The position numbers were made by a program, and so were the translations under genes. From Lamellibrachia columna (lineage: Eukaryota; Annelida; Polychaeta; Sabellida; Siboglinidae), in contig OY759270.1 in NCBI GenBank assembly GCA_963662155.1, positions 13,422,033 through 13,486,032 on the forward strand: DNA of 64,000 nucleotides. Direction: 5' to 3'. Positions 43,910-52,477 of this stretch are shown here, piece after piece; position 1 is the first letter of the stretch; the number at the start of each line of letters is the position of its first letter. A model generated the notes under the pieces. The model worked only from the letters and a program-made list of their open reading frames with translations, had not been told where the DNA came from and searched no databases.

Positions 43910-46787
43910 CTACACGTCCACCGGACCCGTGGTCACCCCGTCCTCGTGCACCACGCGTTTGGCGTAGAAGTAGGTGAGAGCCGCTCGTTCCTGCACGTAC
44001 GTCAACACGGTCGAGTGACGCACCCGGAACCCGCGGTTCTTTCCACTTCCGCTACGACGGTTGGTGAGCACCTCCAGGAACGCGTTCTTGTCGATGTCGT
44101 TGTGACGTTTGCTCAGTCCTTTGGTGCTGTATTTGTCGGTGGGTCTTCTCTCTACCGTTGATCTGGTGTCGTATGACGCGTCCCGTGCGTTCGGATTCCC
44201 AAGTCAACCATTCCGCAGCCATCTGACCGTACAGCTGCGCCGATTCGGGTCGGAAGTCGTTCTCTTCCCGTCGTCGCGTGTACCATCCCATAGGCATGTC
44301 TTGCATGAGCGACCACAAGTACAGGGCGTTGGCATCGTATCCGACGATAGACCGACAAGAACGGGCGGCCTCTCCGTACTCGTTCTGACGTAGCGTGGTG
44401 ACCCCTTTCTCGTGATAGCGATGAAAAACGAGGGACGCTCCGCCAACCACGTTATCTTTGACGAGGTGATGAAGATCTTTATTCTTCTCGTTGAAGATGG
44501 TAAAGTAGGTCTTCTCGGGAAGGTCGTTGAACAGGTAGAGCAAGGTCAGACCAGGTACGCTGATGCCTTGCTTGAACATGTCTATGCCACGTTGTTCGTA
44601 GAAGGCAAACTGTCTGTCGATGGCCTGTAGAAAGGGAACCACGTCCCTGTTGTTGTACCAGAAGAGAAAGTCTCGCAAAGTCGTCATGGAGTTGTCGCGC
44701 CAGGCCTCTTGACAACTGACATAATCCTCGTCGGAAATACTTTCGTTCTTCAGTCGACTGAAGAAGGCCTGTTTCGATGGAAGCGCGGTGTCGTCGAGTC
44801 TCCCCAGACGGTCCATGTACTCGTACGGGAAATGACCTTTCGTCACCTCGCATCCGTACGCCTTCAAATACTTGTCGTAACTGAACCCGGGAGCTATGTA
44901 GTTGGTCATGTCTAGGAATTTCAGCTGATCCGTCGAAAGACACATGAAAGTGTTGTTGCGTTTGATGACGAAAAAAGACCCGATACCCTCGGTCTCTTCT
45001 TCTTCTTCTTTGTCATCTTGTTCTTGTTCTTGTTCTTCTTCTTGTTCCCCTGTCTTTGACGTGGTGGATAGGAAGTAGGGTATGAGGAACTGTTTGATGG
45101 CATTGATATCATACTTACCCGAATTGAACCCGATGACGGGTAACTGATGCATCCATCCATACAGTTGTCCTATCAGCTTTTTGTACGGATTGGTCGCCGG
45201 ACGAGATTCTTTCTTGCCGACGGCTGATCGTGCAGCCTCCTCTCTTTCGTCCCAGATCTTCAGTTCTTCTGCGAGCTGTTCTAAGACATCTTCGTACGAG
45301 TGTTTGATCTTGTCGTACGCGGCATCACTCATTGCTTGTAAGATATCCATCATTCTACTCACCAACTTGTTGGTGTCTCCGTCCGTGACGAGACATTGCA
45401 CTCGTTCGTGACCGGGCACGTTGGATGCTATGCTGACGCTCAGTGGAACGTGACGCGCCACCCAGTGGACCTTGTCACTGTCCGACGGAAGTTGTTCCGT
45501 GTCGAACCAACACTCGAAATCAAAGGTGGCTCGATACGGATAGTAGCGCAAAGATTCAGCCACGCGAATGTTCTCGTCGTCCAGACGTTCGAACACCGAT
45601 GGAGTCGAATGGTACACGCCACCAGGATAGACTCGACGCACACCTCCCGTGCACGTGCGCTCGTGCCTACGCAGCATAGATGCTTCTTTCCATAACGAGT
45701 CACCGCACTTTCGACATCGATACGAGTTGCAGTACATGCGGACATCTTGGATGAATGAAAAATGTGTCTCGTGAAGGTTGAGATACATTGTTTCGGGGTA
45801 CTTGCATAACGATCGACGGACCAGTTCGGCAGTCGACTTACCATCCTCCGCATCCTCCGCATCCGGTTTGATAACGTGGTCTCTACGCGATAGAGGTCAT
45901 CCAACGTTACCCCTGCAAATTCCTCCATGGGTACGTGATCTCGATCGTATGTCTCGTACAGCGTCTTCACCGCCGGTTCCAATCGATATAGATCGCATCC
46001 TCGATGCAGGGCCAGACATCGGAACAGACATAGGTTATCATTATACCTCTTGTTATGGTTGGGTTCCGTTTCCAGACCGATGATGCTCTTCTTCTTCTTG
46101 ATGTAGGTTGGCAGAGGGATCATGCCTACACATCCTATAGGATGATCGATGATGCGATTAACGAAAAAAGTGACATTCGTCACGAGTTCGCACACCCACG
46201 CGGAATCCGGTCTTTGATTGATGGCCCATTGCAAGACGTCGGTTTCTCGGATGCGTTCGAGAAAGTCATCAAAGTCCTTGCTGTTAGTAACGAGACTGGG
46301 TTCGTCCAGGTAGCGTCCACAGCAATTACAAGAGGTATGATAGTACTTGTATTGACCCGTGTTCTTGTTTCTCAGAACGAACCCGTAACTGAGGTTAATC
46401 TTGAACGCATTGGTCTGTTCCTGGAACATGATCTTCAAAGACGGTTCTAAGACGGTCGTGTCTAGCGTGGTTAATCTGTAATCGTACCTGCATTGGAGAT
46501 GACCTCTCGACGCGTGGGTCCTAATAGCAGACCAGTGCGCACGAACGACATCTAGCAACTCCGTTGACAGAGTGTCGGCGAAGGGAAGTCTGTCGGGTGG
46601 TTCTAACGGATCTTCTTCGGTAACGAGTGGGTGGTAGTGGGATGGAGTAGTGTCTTCTCTTTTTGATCTCTTTGGCGCTGGTGGCTCGGTGACGTCGGTA
46701 CACGCGGTTCGTGCGTGTATGGTCAGATGGTAACGTCTTTAGAACTTCCGTCCGCATTTCTTACACGTGTAGACGGTGGTGTTTCTT

Positions 46788-46824
<37 letters not shown>

Positions 46825-47062
46825 TACATACCGACCTTACGTGACGCTGTAGGTTGTCCAATCTCCCGAAGGTGACACCGCATTTCTCGCATGCGTATTT
46901 CGCTCTCTTTGCATAGTCGCTAGATGACGCCACTATAGGTGGTGCCACCGAGTATGAATGAAAGTCGCAAGATGGCGTCGAGTGATTACTCTGCACGTGA
47001 CTTTGTAGTTCTACGCACGTGTCGAAGGCGAGCCCGCAGTGACGACATTGATGTCTTTTCAT
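43910..47062 (-). pseudogene. POLB: Polinton protein-primed DNA polymerase B, frameshifted and internally deleted
   Basis: The ATG at 47062 begins with C2H2-type fingers (YACEKCGVTFGRLDNLQRHV, then YTCKKCGRKF), a usual Polinton PolB N-terminus; the frame stops near 46741. The next part (46700-45850) carries YNDNLCLFRCLALHRGCDLY. A shift near 45850-45890 leads to a long open part with exonuclease motifs FDFECWF (about 45515), GFNSGKYDIN (45110) and YNNRDVVPF (44645), and polymerase motif A, GYDANALYLWS (44335). Shortly after, near 44140, the sequence jumps to the extreme C-terminus (QERAALTYFYAKR, TAG at 43910). Motifs B (KxxxNSxYG) and C (DTDS) are missing, so the copy cannot polymerise. A glutamate-rich insert lies at 44990-45060. 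Confidence 0.9.
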
Positions 47063-47110
47063 GACGATGACCGCTTCTACAACTGAGAGGGAATGGACTC
47101 TCAGCGCGTC

Positions 47111-47117
47111 TATATAG
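47111..47117 (-). promoter_or_regulatory. TATA box of PolB
   Basis: - strand CTATATA, about 50 bases before the ATG at 47062. Confidence 0.55.
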
Positions 47118-47825
47118 TGCGAGGTGATGGTGAAGTGGTGGGGGTATTTCTATATTTAGTAATAAGACGTCATTGTATGATAAGAGGCGTTCCCATAACA
47201 ATGGCTACTATTGTCCACTATGTCCACTATAATCGACTACGGGTTCCCTTTCGAGAGGAGGGGTGTCAGTCGTGAGAATAATAATGACGATACAACACGT
47301 TCCATTCCATTTTGACATTTTTTTATTCGATAGAATACATATGTTGTGTATGAAATATATATATATATACTGTACTGGTATGAAAGGATAGACTTCTCTA
47401 TATATAAGTTGATGATATATGACGGTGGTTTGTGGGTTTTTTAATACCGCGACAGTGACCAGTAGCTTGCGTACGTTTACCGTCGCGCCAGAGGCTAGTT
47501 TGATGGAACTGACTTGTGGGTTTTTACACCACGACAGAGGTCACGTGTGTGAATAATGAATTATATAGATAGAAGTCGATCTCTTCATACATAAAGAATA
47601 CTATATATATATGTATTTCATAGACAAAATACAAGAGGATAAAGAAAAAATAAATGTATTGAAACAAATTACATCGCAACCAGACATTAATAGGATTCAA
47701 GACAATAATGATATATAAGATTACAGAATGTGATTCAAGTCAATACTATATGATTACAGATAATAAAGACACTAAAATAATATATGATATATAAAAAGAC
47801 ACTAAAATAATATATAATTAAAGAC

Positions 47826-47827
<2 letters not shown>
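47118..47827. other. Non-coding spacer between PolB and the right-hand genes
   Basis: AT-rich. It contains two diverged copies of a block with TGTGGGTTTTT...CGACAG (about 47431 and 47515) and the string CGCGCCAGAGG, also found at the left end (36978 and near 37010). A - strand AATAAA is at 47322-47327. No gene. Confidence 0.55.
47322..47327 (-). terminator. Poly(A) signal for the right-hand leftward transcripts
   Basis: - strand TCGAATAAAA, about 0.6 kb downstream of the stop at 47926. Confidence 0.4.

Positions 47828-47900
<73 letters not shown>
47828..47900. repeat. (GT)n microsatellite
   Basis: About 36 GT pairs followed by GGGTGT units; inside the Polinton. Confidence 0.97.
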
Positions 47901-47905
<5 letters not shown>

Positions 47906-47925
47906 TGGGTGTGGGTGTGGCGTGT

Positions 47926-49130
47926 TTACAACATCCAAGGATTGAAACACGCCACTTCTTGCATGAGGTATGTTTGTGTCTCCTCTGACAGTAGCCTCGC
48001 ACAACCCTCACCGCATACGTTGACGGTGGCTTCGGCTACTGTCAGAGGAGTGTGTAAGGTTCTGTGCATTATGAGGTGTGTTATTGCTTCTGTGATCATT
48101 ATGTTAGCTACTTGTGGATTAATAATGTTCGGTTTTGTCGGTGAAGAGGCTGAGATAATGTTTTCGCAGCAACGATCACAGGTGCACGCCGACGATGATG
48201 TTGATGACTGCGGCTGCGTGTCGGAGGGTGGTGTTGTTAAGTTCAGTTCAAACGATGACGGCGCCGATGATGGCGGTGGCGAGGCTGGAGAAAATTCGAA
48301 GGTCGAGGACGGTGTCTGCGCTGCCAGTAGAAACGACGGCGGTGGGGGTGGCGGTGACATTGGCGTCGTTGCGGTTGGCGCTGCTGCTGCTGCTGCTGCT
48401 GGTGTTGCTGTGGCTGCTGCTGCTGCTGCTGTTGGTGCTGCAAAGCGACGCTTTCTGTTTAGAACCAACCGCAGGTCGTTTGCAGCCAACGGCGGCATTT
48501 TGCGTTTGCGCGGCGACGGTGTTGGCACCTTCTCATCGTCCGCGTCATCGTTGTCGTAGGCCTCTCGTAATTGTCTGAGAGCGTTATGAATCTATAGACA
48601 AGAAAAAAAAAAGACACACCTGTTTAATTACTGTCACCAACATCGTTCTTACCTCCATATCGACTGGCTATGGACGCTCTGATCGTGTCTGCCATATCAA
48701 CATTCCATTGCGTTTTCGCAAACCTCTCCTCTAACGCTATGACAGCCCAACGGATGATGTGCATGATAAGACCGGAAGACGGTACGTAATACTCATCTTC
48801 CGATAGATCTAATATACGGACCACCTCGTTACATGCATAACGAATGCACGCTGCGTCTACCGCTGCGTCGAAGGTATTTTGATTCATCATGGCTTCTGCA
48901 CGATTCCAAATTCTGTCTATGTTCGTTACCGTCGCCTGCATGTCATGATCGTTGCCGTTGTTACTACCGCTACTGCTGCTGCTGCTACTGTTTATGACAA
49001 TAGCTGTATCGTTATTTTCCTCGTCTGCTATAAACAGAGTCGGTTCGGTAGAGGAAGTGATGGATGGTGAGGAAGGCAACAGATTACGACGTTCATACGC
49101 ATCTAACCAGTCCTGTACCTTTTTGTCCAT
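47926..49130 (-). CDS. Unknown two-exon gene of the Polinton
   Basis: Not recognised. Exon 1 (49130 to 48653) starts MDKKVQDWLDAYERRNLL, has a Ser run and a well-structured C-terminal part (WNRAEAMMNQNTFDAAVDAA, then DEYYVPSSGLIMHIIRWAVI). It ends at TATGGAG|GTAAGA. The - strand then has a 12-base T-rich tract and TCTATAG|ATTC, a strong acceptor (exon 2 from 48591). Exon 2 is open for 221 codons: ALRQLREAYDNDDADDEK, a basic cluster (PRKRKM), Ala/Pro-rich spacers, a Cys motif (CTCDRCC) and a conserved-looking end (VANIMITEAITHLIMHRTLH). Exon 1 ends in phase 1 but exon 2 needs phase 0, so the written sequence loses frame by one base; an error, an alternative site or decay could explain it. Confidence 0.5.
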
Positions 49131-49160
49131 GCTTGTTTCGTCGGTGGGACCTGTGGTGCT

Positions 49161-49245
49161 GTCAGAGCTGGAGACGACGACGACGGCATTCTCTTTGTCT
49201 TCCTCCTACAAAGAGAATGCCTCGTCAAGTACTTCCAGCTCTGAC
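49161..49245. repeat. Nested palindrome between two Polinton genes
   Basis: Two paired arms: GTCAGAGCTGGA (49161-49172) with TCCAGCTCTGAC (49234-49245), and inside them GGCATTCTCTTTG (49185-49197) with CAAAGAGAATGCC (49209-49221) around an 11-base loop. It covers the stop codon and last codons of the RPA-like gene and the leader of the next gene. Confidence 0.9.
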
Positions 49246-49702
49246 GCGTTGTAGTTTACGTAGTTGTTGTTGTTGCGTTTTTTAATGGTCGCCCTGACAC
49301 GCACCCCCCGCAGCACCGACAGCGCAGCCAACCGCTCTTCGTCTGACGTCATAGCGACGTAGGCGTTAGCAGTAAACCCAGAATTTTAACTGCCACTGCG
49401 TCAAATACGCTAACCCAACTTTCAGTGCCTATCCAGTCCTGCAGGAGGACACGCAAGTTGTATCTGTACATGGGAGATCTCTGCCATTGGTGAAGTGGAC
49501 AATAGTAGCCTTGCTTACGGCGCTGGACACCTTTGAGACACTGTGAACACGATATATACACAACATATCTCTCCTGCGTTGCAGTAGCGACTATGGTTAA
49601 CGGTTTTGCAAATCTGTACGTTCCATCACTTACCTCCGTCTGCAGACGAGTGAGGTTCATCATTTGCTGCTCTTCTTCGGCGATCTGCTGCGCGGCCATC
49701 AT
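49206..49702 (-). CDS. RPA70-like zinc-ribbon OB-fold single-strand DNA-binding protein, one frameshift
   Basis: Similar in pattern to the C-terminal DNA-binding domain (DBD-C) of replication protein A 70: YISCSQCLKGVQRRKQGYYC (residues 49-68) supplies a zinc ribbon (C52, C55, C68, H71). It is followed by YRYNLRVLLQDWIGTESWVS and VFDAVAVKILG, like the RPA block ending in FQESAEAILG. One base appears to be missing near 49375, in GGGTTTAC; downstream another frame (VRVRATIKKR, then VLDEAFSL, TAG at 49206) continues the RPA alignment. The start is placed at the ATG at 49702 because a TATA box at 49791-49797 would put transcription start near 49765, past the upstream ATG at 49813. A likely role is coating displaced strands during protein-primed replication. 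Confidence 0.7.
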
Positions 49703-49790
49703 GACTTCTAAGACTTGAACTTGTACGAGAAGAGAGAAGTTAGTCGAATCGATCGCAAGAGTTGTTATGATAGTTAGAGTTGCGAGCCCC

Positions 49791-49797
49791 TTATATA
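49791..49797 (-). promoter_or_regulatory. TATA box of the RPA-like gene
   Basis: - strand TATATAA in CCTCTATATAAGGGGC, about 90 bases before the ATG at 49702. The string is nearly symmetrical, so rightward use cannot be excluded. Confidence 0.6.
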
Positions 49798-49811
49798 GAG
49801 GGGCCGGTTGC

Positions 49812-50147
49812 ATGGCGCGCCTGTCTTATCTGGCCAGCTGGTCCGCTGGTATGCGTTGTGTAATCGCCGCGCATTCCTATCGCTCGGGTGTTGTCGGCGA
49901 GCCAGACTTGCCGTCGCCTGGTTTTTTTCCGAACGAACTCGCGACAATTCACGAGTATCTGACCCAACACGTTCTGTCCACGCTGTCCAGTGTAGGTGAA
50001 CATGCTCCAGTATCCCTCCCTGCTTCTCACGTAGTTTCCTCCTCGAAAGTATATAGAACGATTCATTCTGATGTTATGTTGTTTAAAGTTACATGCGCTG
50101 TATTTAACATTTGCCTAGGACTCGTTGACTTGGTTTTTTACGCGTGA
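49812..50147 (+). CDS. Possible 111-codon frame, unknown
   Basis: ATG at 49812 (MARLSYLASWSAGMR), stop at 50145-50147. The composition is protein-like in the middle (FFPNELATIHEYLTQHVLST) and ends in a hydrophobic segment. A - strand frame (49791-50066) overlaps it completely; at most one is real. No homologue recognised and no well-placed promoter. Confidence 0.25.
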   Translation: MARLSYLASWSAGMRCVIAAHSYRSGVVGEPDLPSPGFFPNELATIHEYLTQHVLSTLSSVGEHAPVSLPASHVVSSSKVYRTIHSDVMLFKVTCAVFNICLGLVDLVFYA

Positions 50148-50300
50148 TAAATGGGTTTTTGGATTCAGCGTGGGTTAGTTGACAGGCTTATCGTTGGGAG
50201 GAGTTGTTCATTGTTTTAGGGCGAATGTCTGGAATGTATACAACGTTGGTTTAGGACTCGTTGACTTTGTTTTTTACACGTGATATATGGGATTTTGCTT
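50115..50300. repeat. Two 48-bp direct repeats
   Basis: TAGGACTCGTTGACTTGGTT and about 28 more bases at 50117-50165 recur at 50253-50300 with a few changes. Confidence 0.75.
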
Positions 50301-50521
50301 TTAGCATCGATTCTCTGACACTTCTGTGACAGACTTAATGAACATGTTTTTCGTTGTGAAGGATGGCTTATTGTTCCAGTGGGTTTGGCAGCTGTTTTAT
50401 GACATTCCAGTTTAATAAATATTTTATTATTATCGTTATCTAACATAACTTTCTGACTTTGACAGATTTGTTATTGTGTTATAGTGGCTTATGTCAGCTG
50501 TCTGCATTGTTTGGTGTTTAC

Positions 50522-50528
50522 TATATAA
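50522..50528 (+). promoter_or_regulatory. Rightward TATA box
   Basis: TATATAA in TTTACTATATAAGCCCG. Downstream are a (TTGCTG)n run and, at 50648, a 28-codon frame (MLSSVALFTDLMAVYIEIGA). It may start the transcript leading to the + strand gene at 51155. Confidence 0.5.
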
Positions 50529-50586
50529 GCCCGTTCTGCGACTAGGTATATCTTTATACACTCACCGTCGTTCTGTTGGCGTCGTT

Positions 50587-50625
<39 letters not shown>

Positions 50626-50647
50626 TTGCTTCTGACGTCACGTAGGA

Positions 50648-50734
50648 TGCTGTCTAGCGTTGCGTTGTTCACCGATCTGATGGCGGTCTACATTGAAATT
50701 GGGGCCGCGTTGACTCTGCTACTGCATCGATAAG
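50648..50734 (+). CDS. Possible 28-residue hydrophobic peptide
   Basis: ATG at 50648 to TAA at 50732-50734, one hydrophobic segment. It is about 120 bases after the TATA box at 50522. It could equally be leader sequence. Confidence 0.25.
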
Positions 50735-50894
50735 TACATAATGTCTGTGGTTGTTTGCTAATACATACTCATATGCTTTTAAAAGCTTTTAAAAAGCATC
50801 TACATAACACGCACAGTTTAACTTTAAGAGACATCTTTTATGCGACTGTGACCTATTTTCCCAACACCTCTTGCTAGCCGACTGGCAGCCTGGC

Positions 50895-50902
50895 TATAAA
50901 TA
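50895..50902 (+). promoter_or_regulatory. Rightward TATA box before the + strand gene
   Basis: TATAAATA in GGCTATAAATAACAC, 260 bases before the ATG at 51155. A splice-acceptor-like CTGATTTTCAG ends at 51125, so a short leader intron is possible. Confidence 0.5.
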
Positions 50903-51154
50903 ACACACGAGCCGAGTCGAGCCGAGTCGGGTCGCCGGGTCACTGATATCGCCTTTGCGTGTCCTATTTTCTACGCGTCTGCTAGCTGCCTAGCAGGCTA
51001 GCGATAAATAAGCGAGTTGGATACAAAGTACGCCTTTCAGCGCTCTCGGGTTTCCTCATAGCTTATTATTAACAAAGTCCTTTACCAATGGCTCGATTTT
51101 TATGTGTCTTTCACTCTGATTTTCAGCTTCCATAGACAACACTGGCCGATTGTT

Positions 51155-51613
51155 ATGGAGGAACTCTGTCGCCGCATACCACCTACAGGCCATGATGGTG
51201 ATGATGGTTACGACAGCCCTGCGGTTCCAGAAAGCTGGGATGATGAATGTAACGCTTATGCCTCTTTTCTCGAGCATAAGAAATCGTGGGCTGTCGTCTT
51301 GACGGAGCTCGGCATCATTCGTCCGGTCGAGCGGGTTGATATGGAAATGTCGCTAGGCTGCAACGCTCAAGGCGAGTCAAGACAACAGCCTGCCAATATT
51401 TATGCATCCTTCCTCGAACATAAGAAATCGTGGCCTGCCATCATGAATGAACTCAGGTTGTACCGTCGGCGTTCGGTCGTTGAAGCGGAAATGCTTACAG
51501 GCTGTAACGATCAAGGCGAGCCGCTACAACGGTCTAGCAGAAAGACGATACAACGACCTGTCAAACTAATCGATAGACGAGGGAGGTCACTGCCACGTCT
51601 CAACTTCGATTGA
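51155..51613 (+). CDS. Unknown Polinton protein with an internal 48-residue duplication
   Basis: 152 residues from the ATG at 51155 (MEELCRRIPPTGHDGDDGYD). The open frame extends to 51104 but without an ATG. Residues 35-74 and 83-122 are two copies of one module, each with YASFLEHKKSW, a following EL, an EM and GCNxQGE. The C-terminus is basic (RSSRKTIQRPVKLIDRRGRS). It is the only clearly coding + strand gene of the element, beside the right AT-rich end and with its own TATA box, which suggests separate timing from the - strand genes. No family recognised. Confidence 0.6.
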   Translation: MEELCRRIPPTGHDGDDGYDSPAVPESWDDECNAYASFLEHKKSWAVVLTELGIIRPVERVDMEMSLGCNAQGESRQQPANIYASFLEHKKSWPAIMNELRLYRRRSVVEAEMLTGCNDQGEPLQRSSRKTIQRPVKLIDRRGRSLPRLNFD

Positions 51614-51634
51614 AATGCAACAAAAGATGAACAC

Positions 51635-52062
51635 TATGTTTCAATAATTATATTACTATATTTATATGAATTTATATGCTTTAATGTGATTTGATATATG
51701 ACTGTTTTTAAATGAAACAATGAACGATATTTATGTGCTTTAATATGATTAAATATATGACTATTTTTAAATAATTATATTACTATATTTATATGAATTT
51801 ATGTACTTTAATATGATTAAATATATGGCTATTTTTAAATAATTATATTACTATATTTATATGAATTTATGTGCTTTAATATGATTTGATATATATAGCT
51901 ATTTTTAAATAATTATATTAATATGAATTTATGAATTTTATGTGCTTTAATATGATTAAATATATGGCTATTTTTAAATAATTATATTACTATATTTATA
52001 TGAATTTATGTGTTTTAATATGATTTGATATATATGGCTATTTTTAAATATTAAAGTTTCTT
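51635..52062. repeat. AT-rich tandem repeat of about 70 bp inside the right TIR
   Basis: Five or six diverged copies of a unit containing TAAATAATTATATTACTATA, ATGAATTTATGTGCTTTAAT and ATGATTAAATATATGRCTAT. It follows the + strand gene. Confidence 0.9.
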
Positions 52063-52282
52063 TGTGACTTCATTCAATGAGGTGTTGTGTCGATTTTGTC
52101 AGATAGGGTAACGCGGACCACAACGAACCACTGGATAGGGTATCGCGGACTACATCGAGCCAGGGATTAAATGTCTTGGGGTACAATTAATATTAGTTCA
52201 CTCCTTGAGGATCGGGGTAGCGGTCACGTTAGGGTAGCGGTCACTCCGTTAGGGTCAAGGGTCACCACTAATGAGATCAGGT

Positions 52283-52471
52283 CGGGATCATGTCAAAAAG
52301 TTGGGGTTACGACCGTTAGGGTTACGTCCAGTCGCTAGGGGGCGCTCTATGTGGATATAGGTCACCGCTAGGGGGCGCTTAGGCTACCCAGAAGGCTCTG
52401 AGACCGGAAGTCACTAGGCCACTCCCTACTGGGCCACTCTTTCGCTTGGTCATTCCTGCACTATAACTACT
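52283..52471 (-). repeat. Polinton right terminal inverted repeat
   Basis: Inverse of 36511-36699 with one mismatch. Just inside (52255-52280) is the GGGTCACCACTAATGAGATC block, which is in the same orientation at both ends. Confidence 0.97.
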
Positions 52472-52477
52472 CACGTG
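52472..52477. repeat. Target-site duplication of the Polinton, right copy
   Basis: CACGTG, matching 36505-36510. Confidence 0.93.

Larger units (their letters stand above)
36511..52471. mobile_element. Polinton/Maverick element, 15,961 bp, with TIRs and target duplication
   Basis: Self-synthesising DNA transposon related to adintoviruses. The ends begin AGTAGTTATAGTGC, consistent with the usual AG terminus. The inverted repeats are 189 bp with one mismatch, and CACGTG flanks both sides. Contents, left to right, mostly - strand: protease, major capsid protein, pX-like protein, penton, membrane protein, integrase, two small membrane peptides, core/virion protein, packaging ATPase, PolB, a two-exon gene, an RPA-like protein; then a few + strand frames. 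Coding part GC-rich, both flanks AT-rich. All six hallmark genes are present, but several have reading-frame breaks, and PolB has an internal deletion, so this copy could not move unaided as written. Confidence 0.97.

Noticed and set aside
47831..48559. 242-codon + strand frame opposite the two-exon gene
   Set aside because: It begins inside the (GT)n run; the - strand has splice signals and more protein-like composition.
49791..50066. 91-codon - strand frame (MNRSIYFRGGNYVRS)
   Set aside because: Starts at an ATG but overlaps the TATA region of the RPA-like gene and an alternative + frame; no support beyond being open.
50491..50647. Leucine-rich + frame from a (TTGCTG)n run
   Set aside because: The upstream part has no ATG in good context and the Leu run is a microsatellite effect; only the short frame at 50648 is kept, with low confidence.
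52205..52260. GTTAGGGT strings resembling telomeric repeats near the Polinton right end
   Set aside because: Only a few irregular copies, inside the element and part of a GGTAGCGGTCAC-type duplication.
36511..52471. The element as a free virus genome or contaminant
   Set aside because: It has a target-site duplication and the LINE frame continues across the insertion, so it is integrated in this chromosome.
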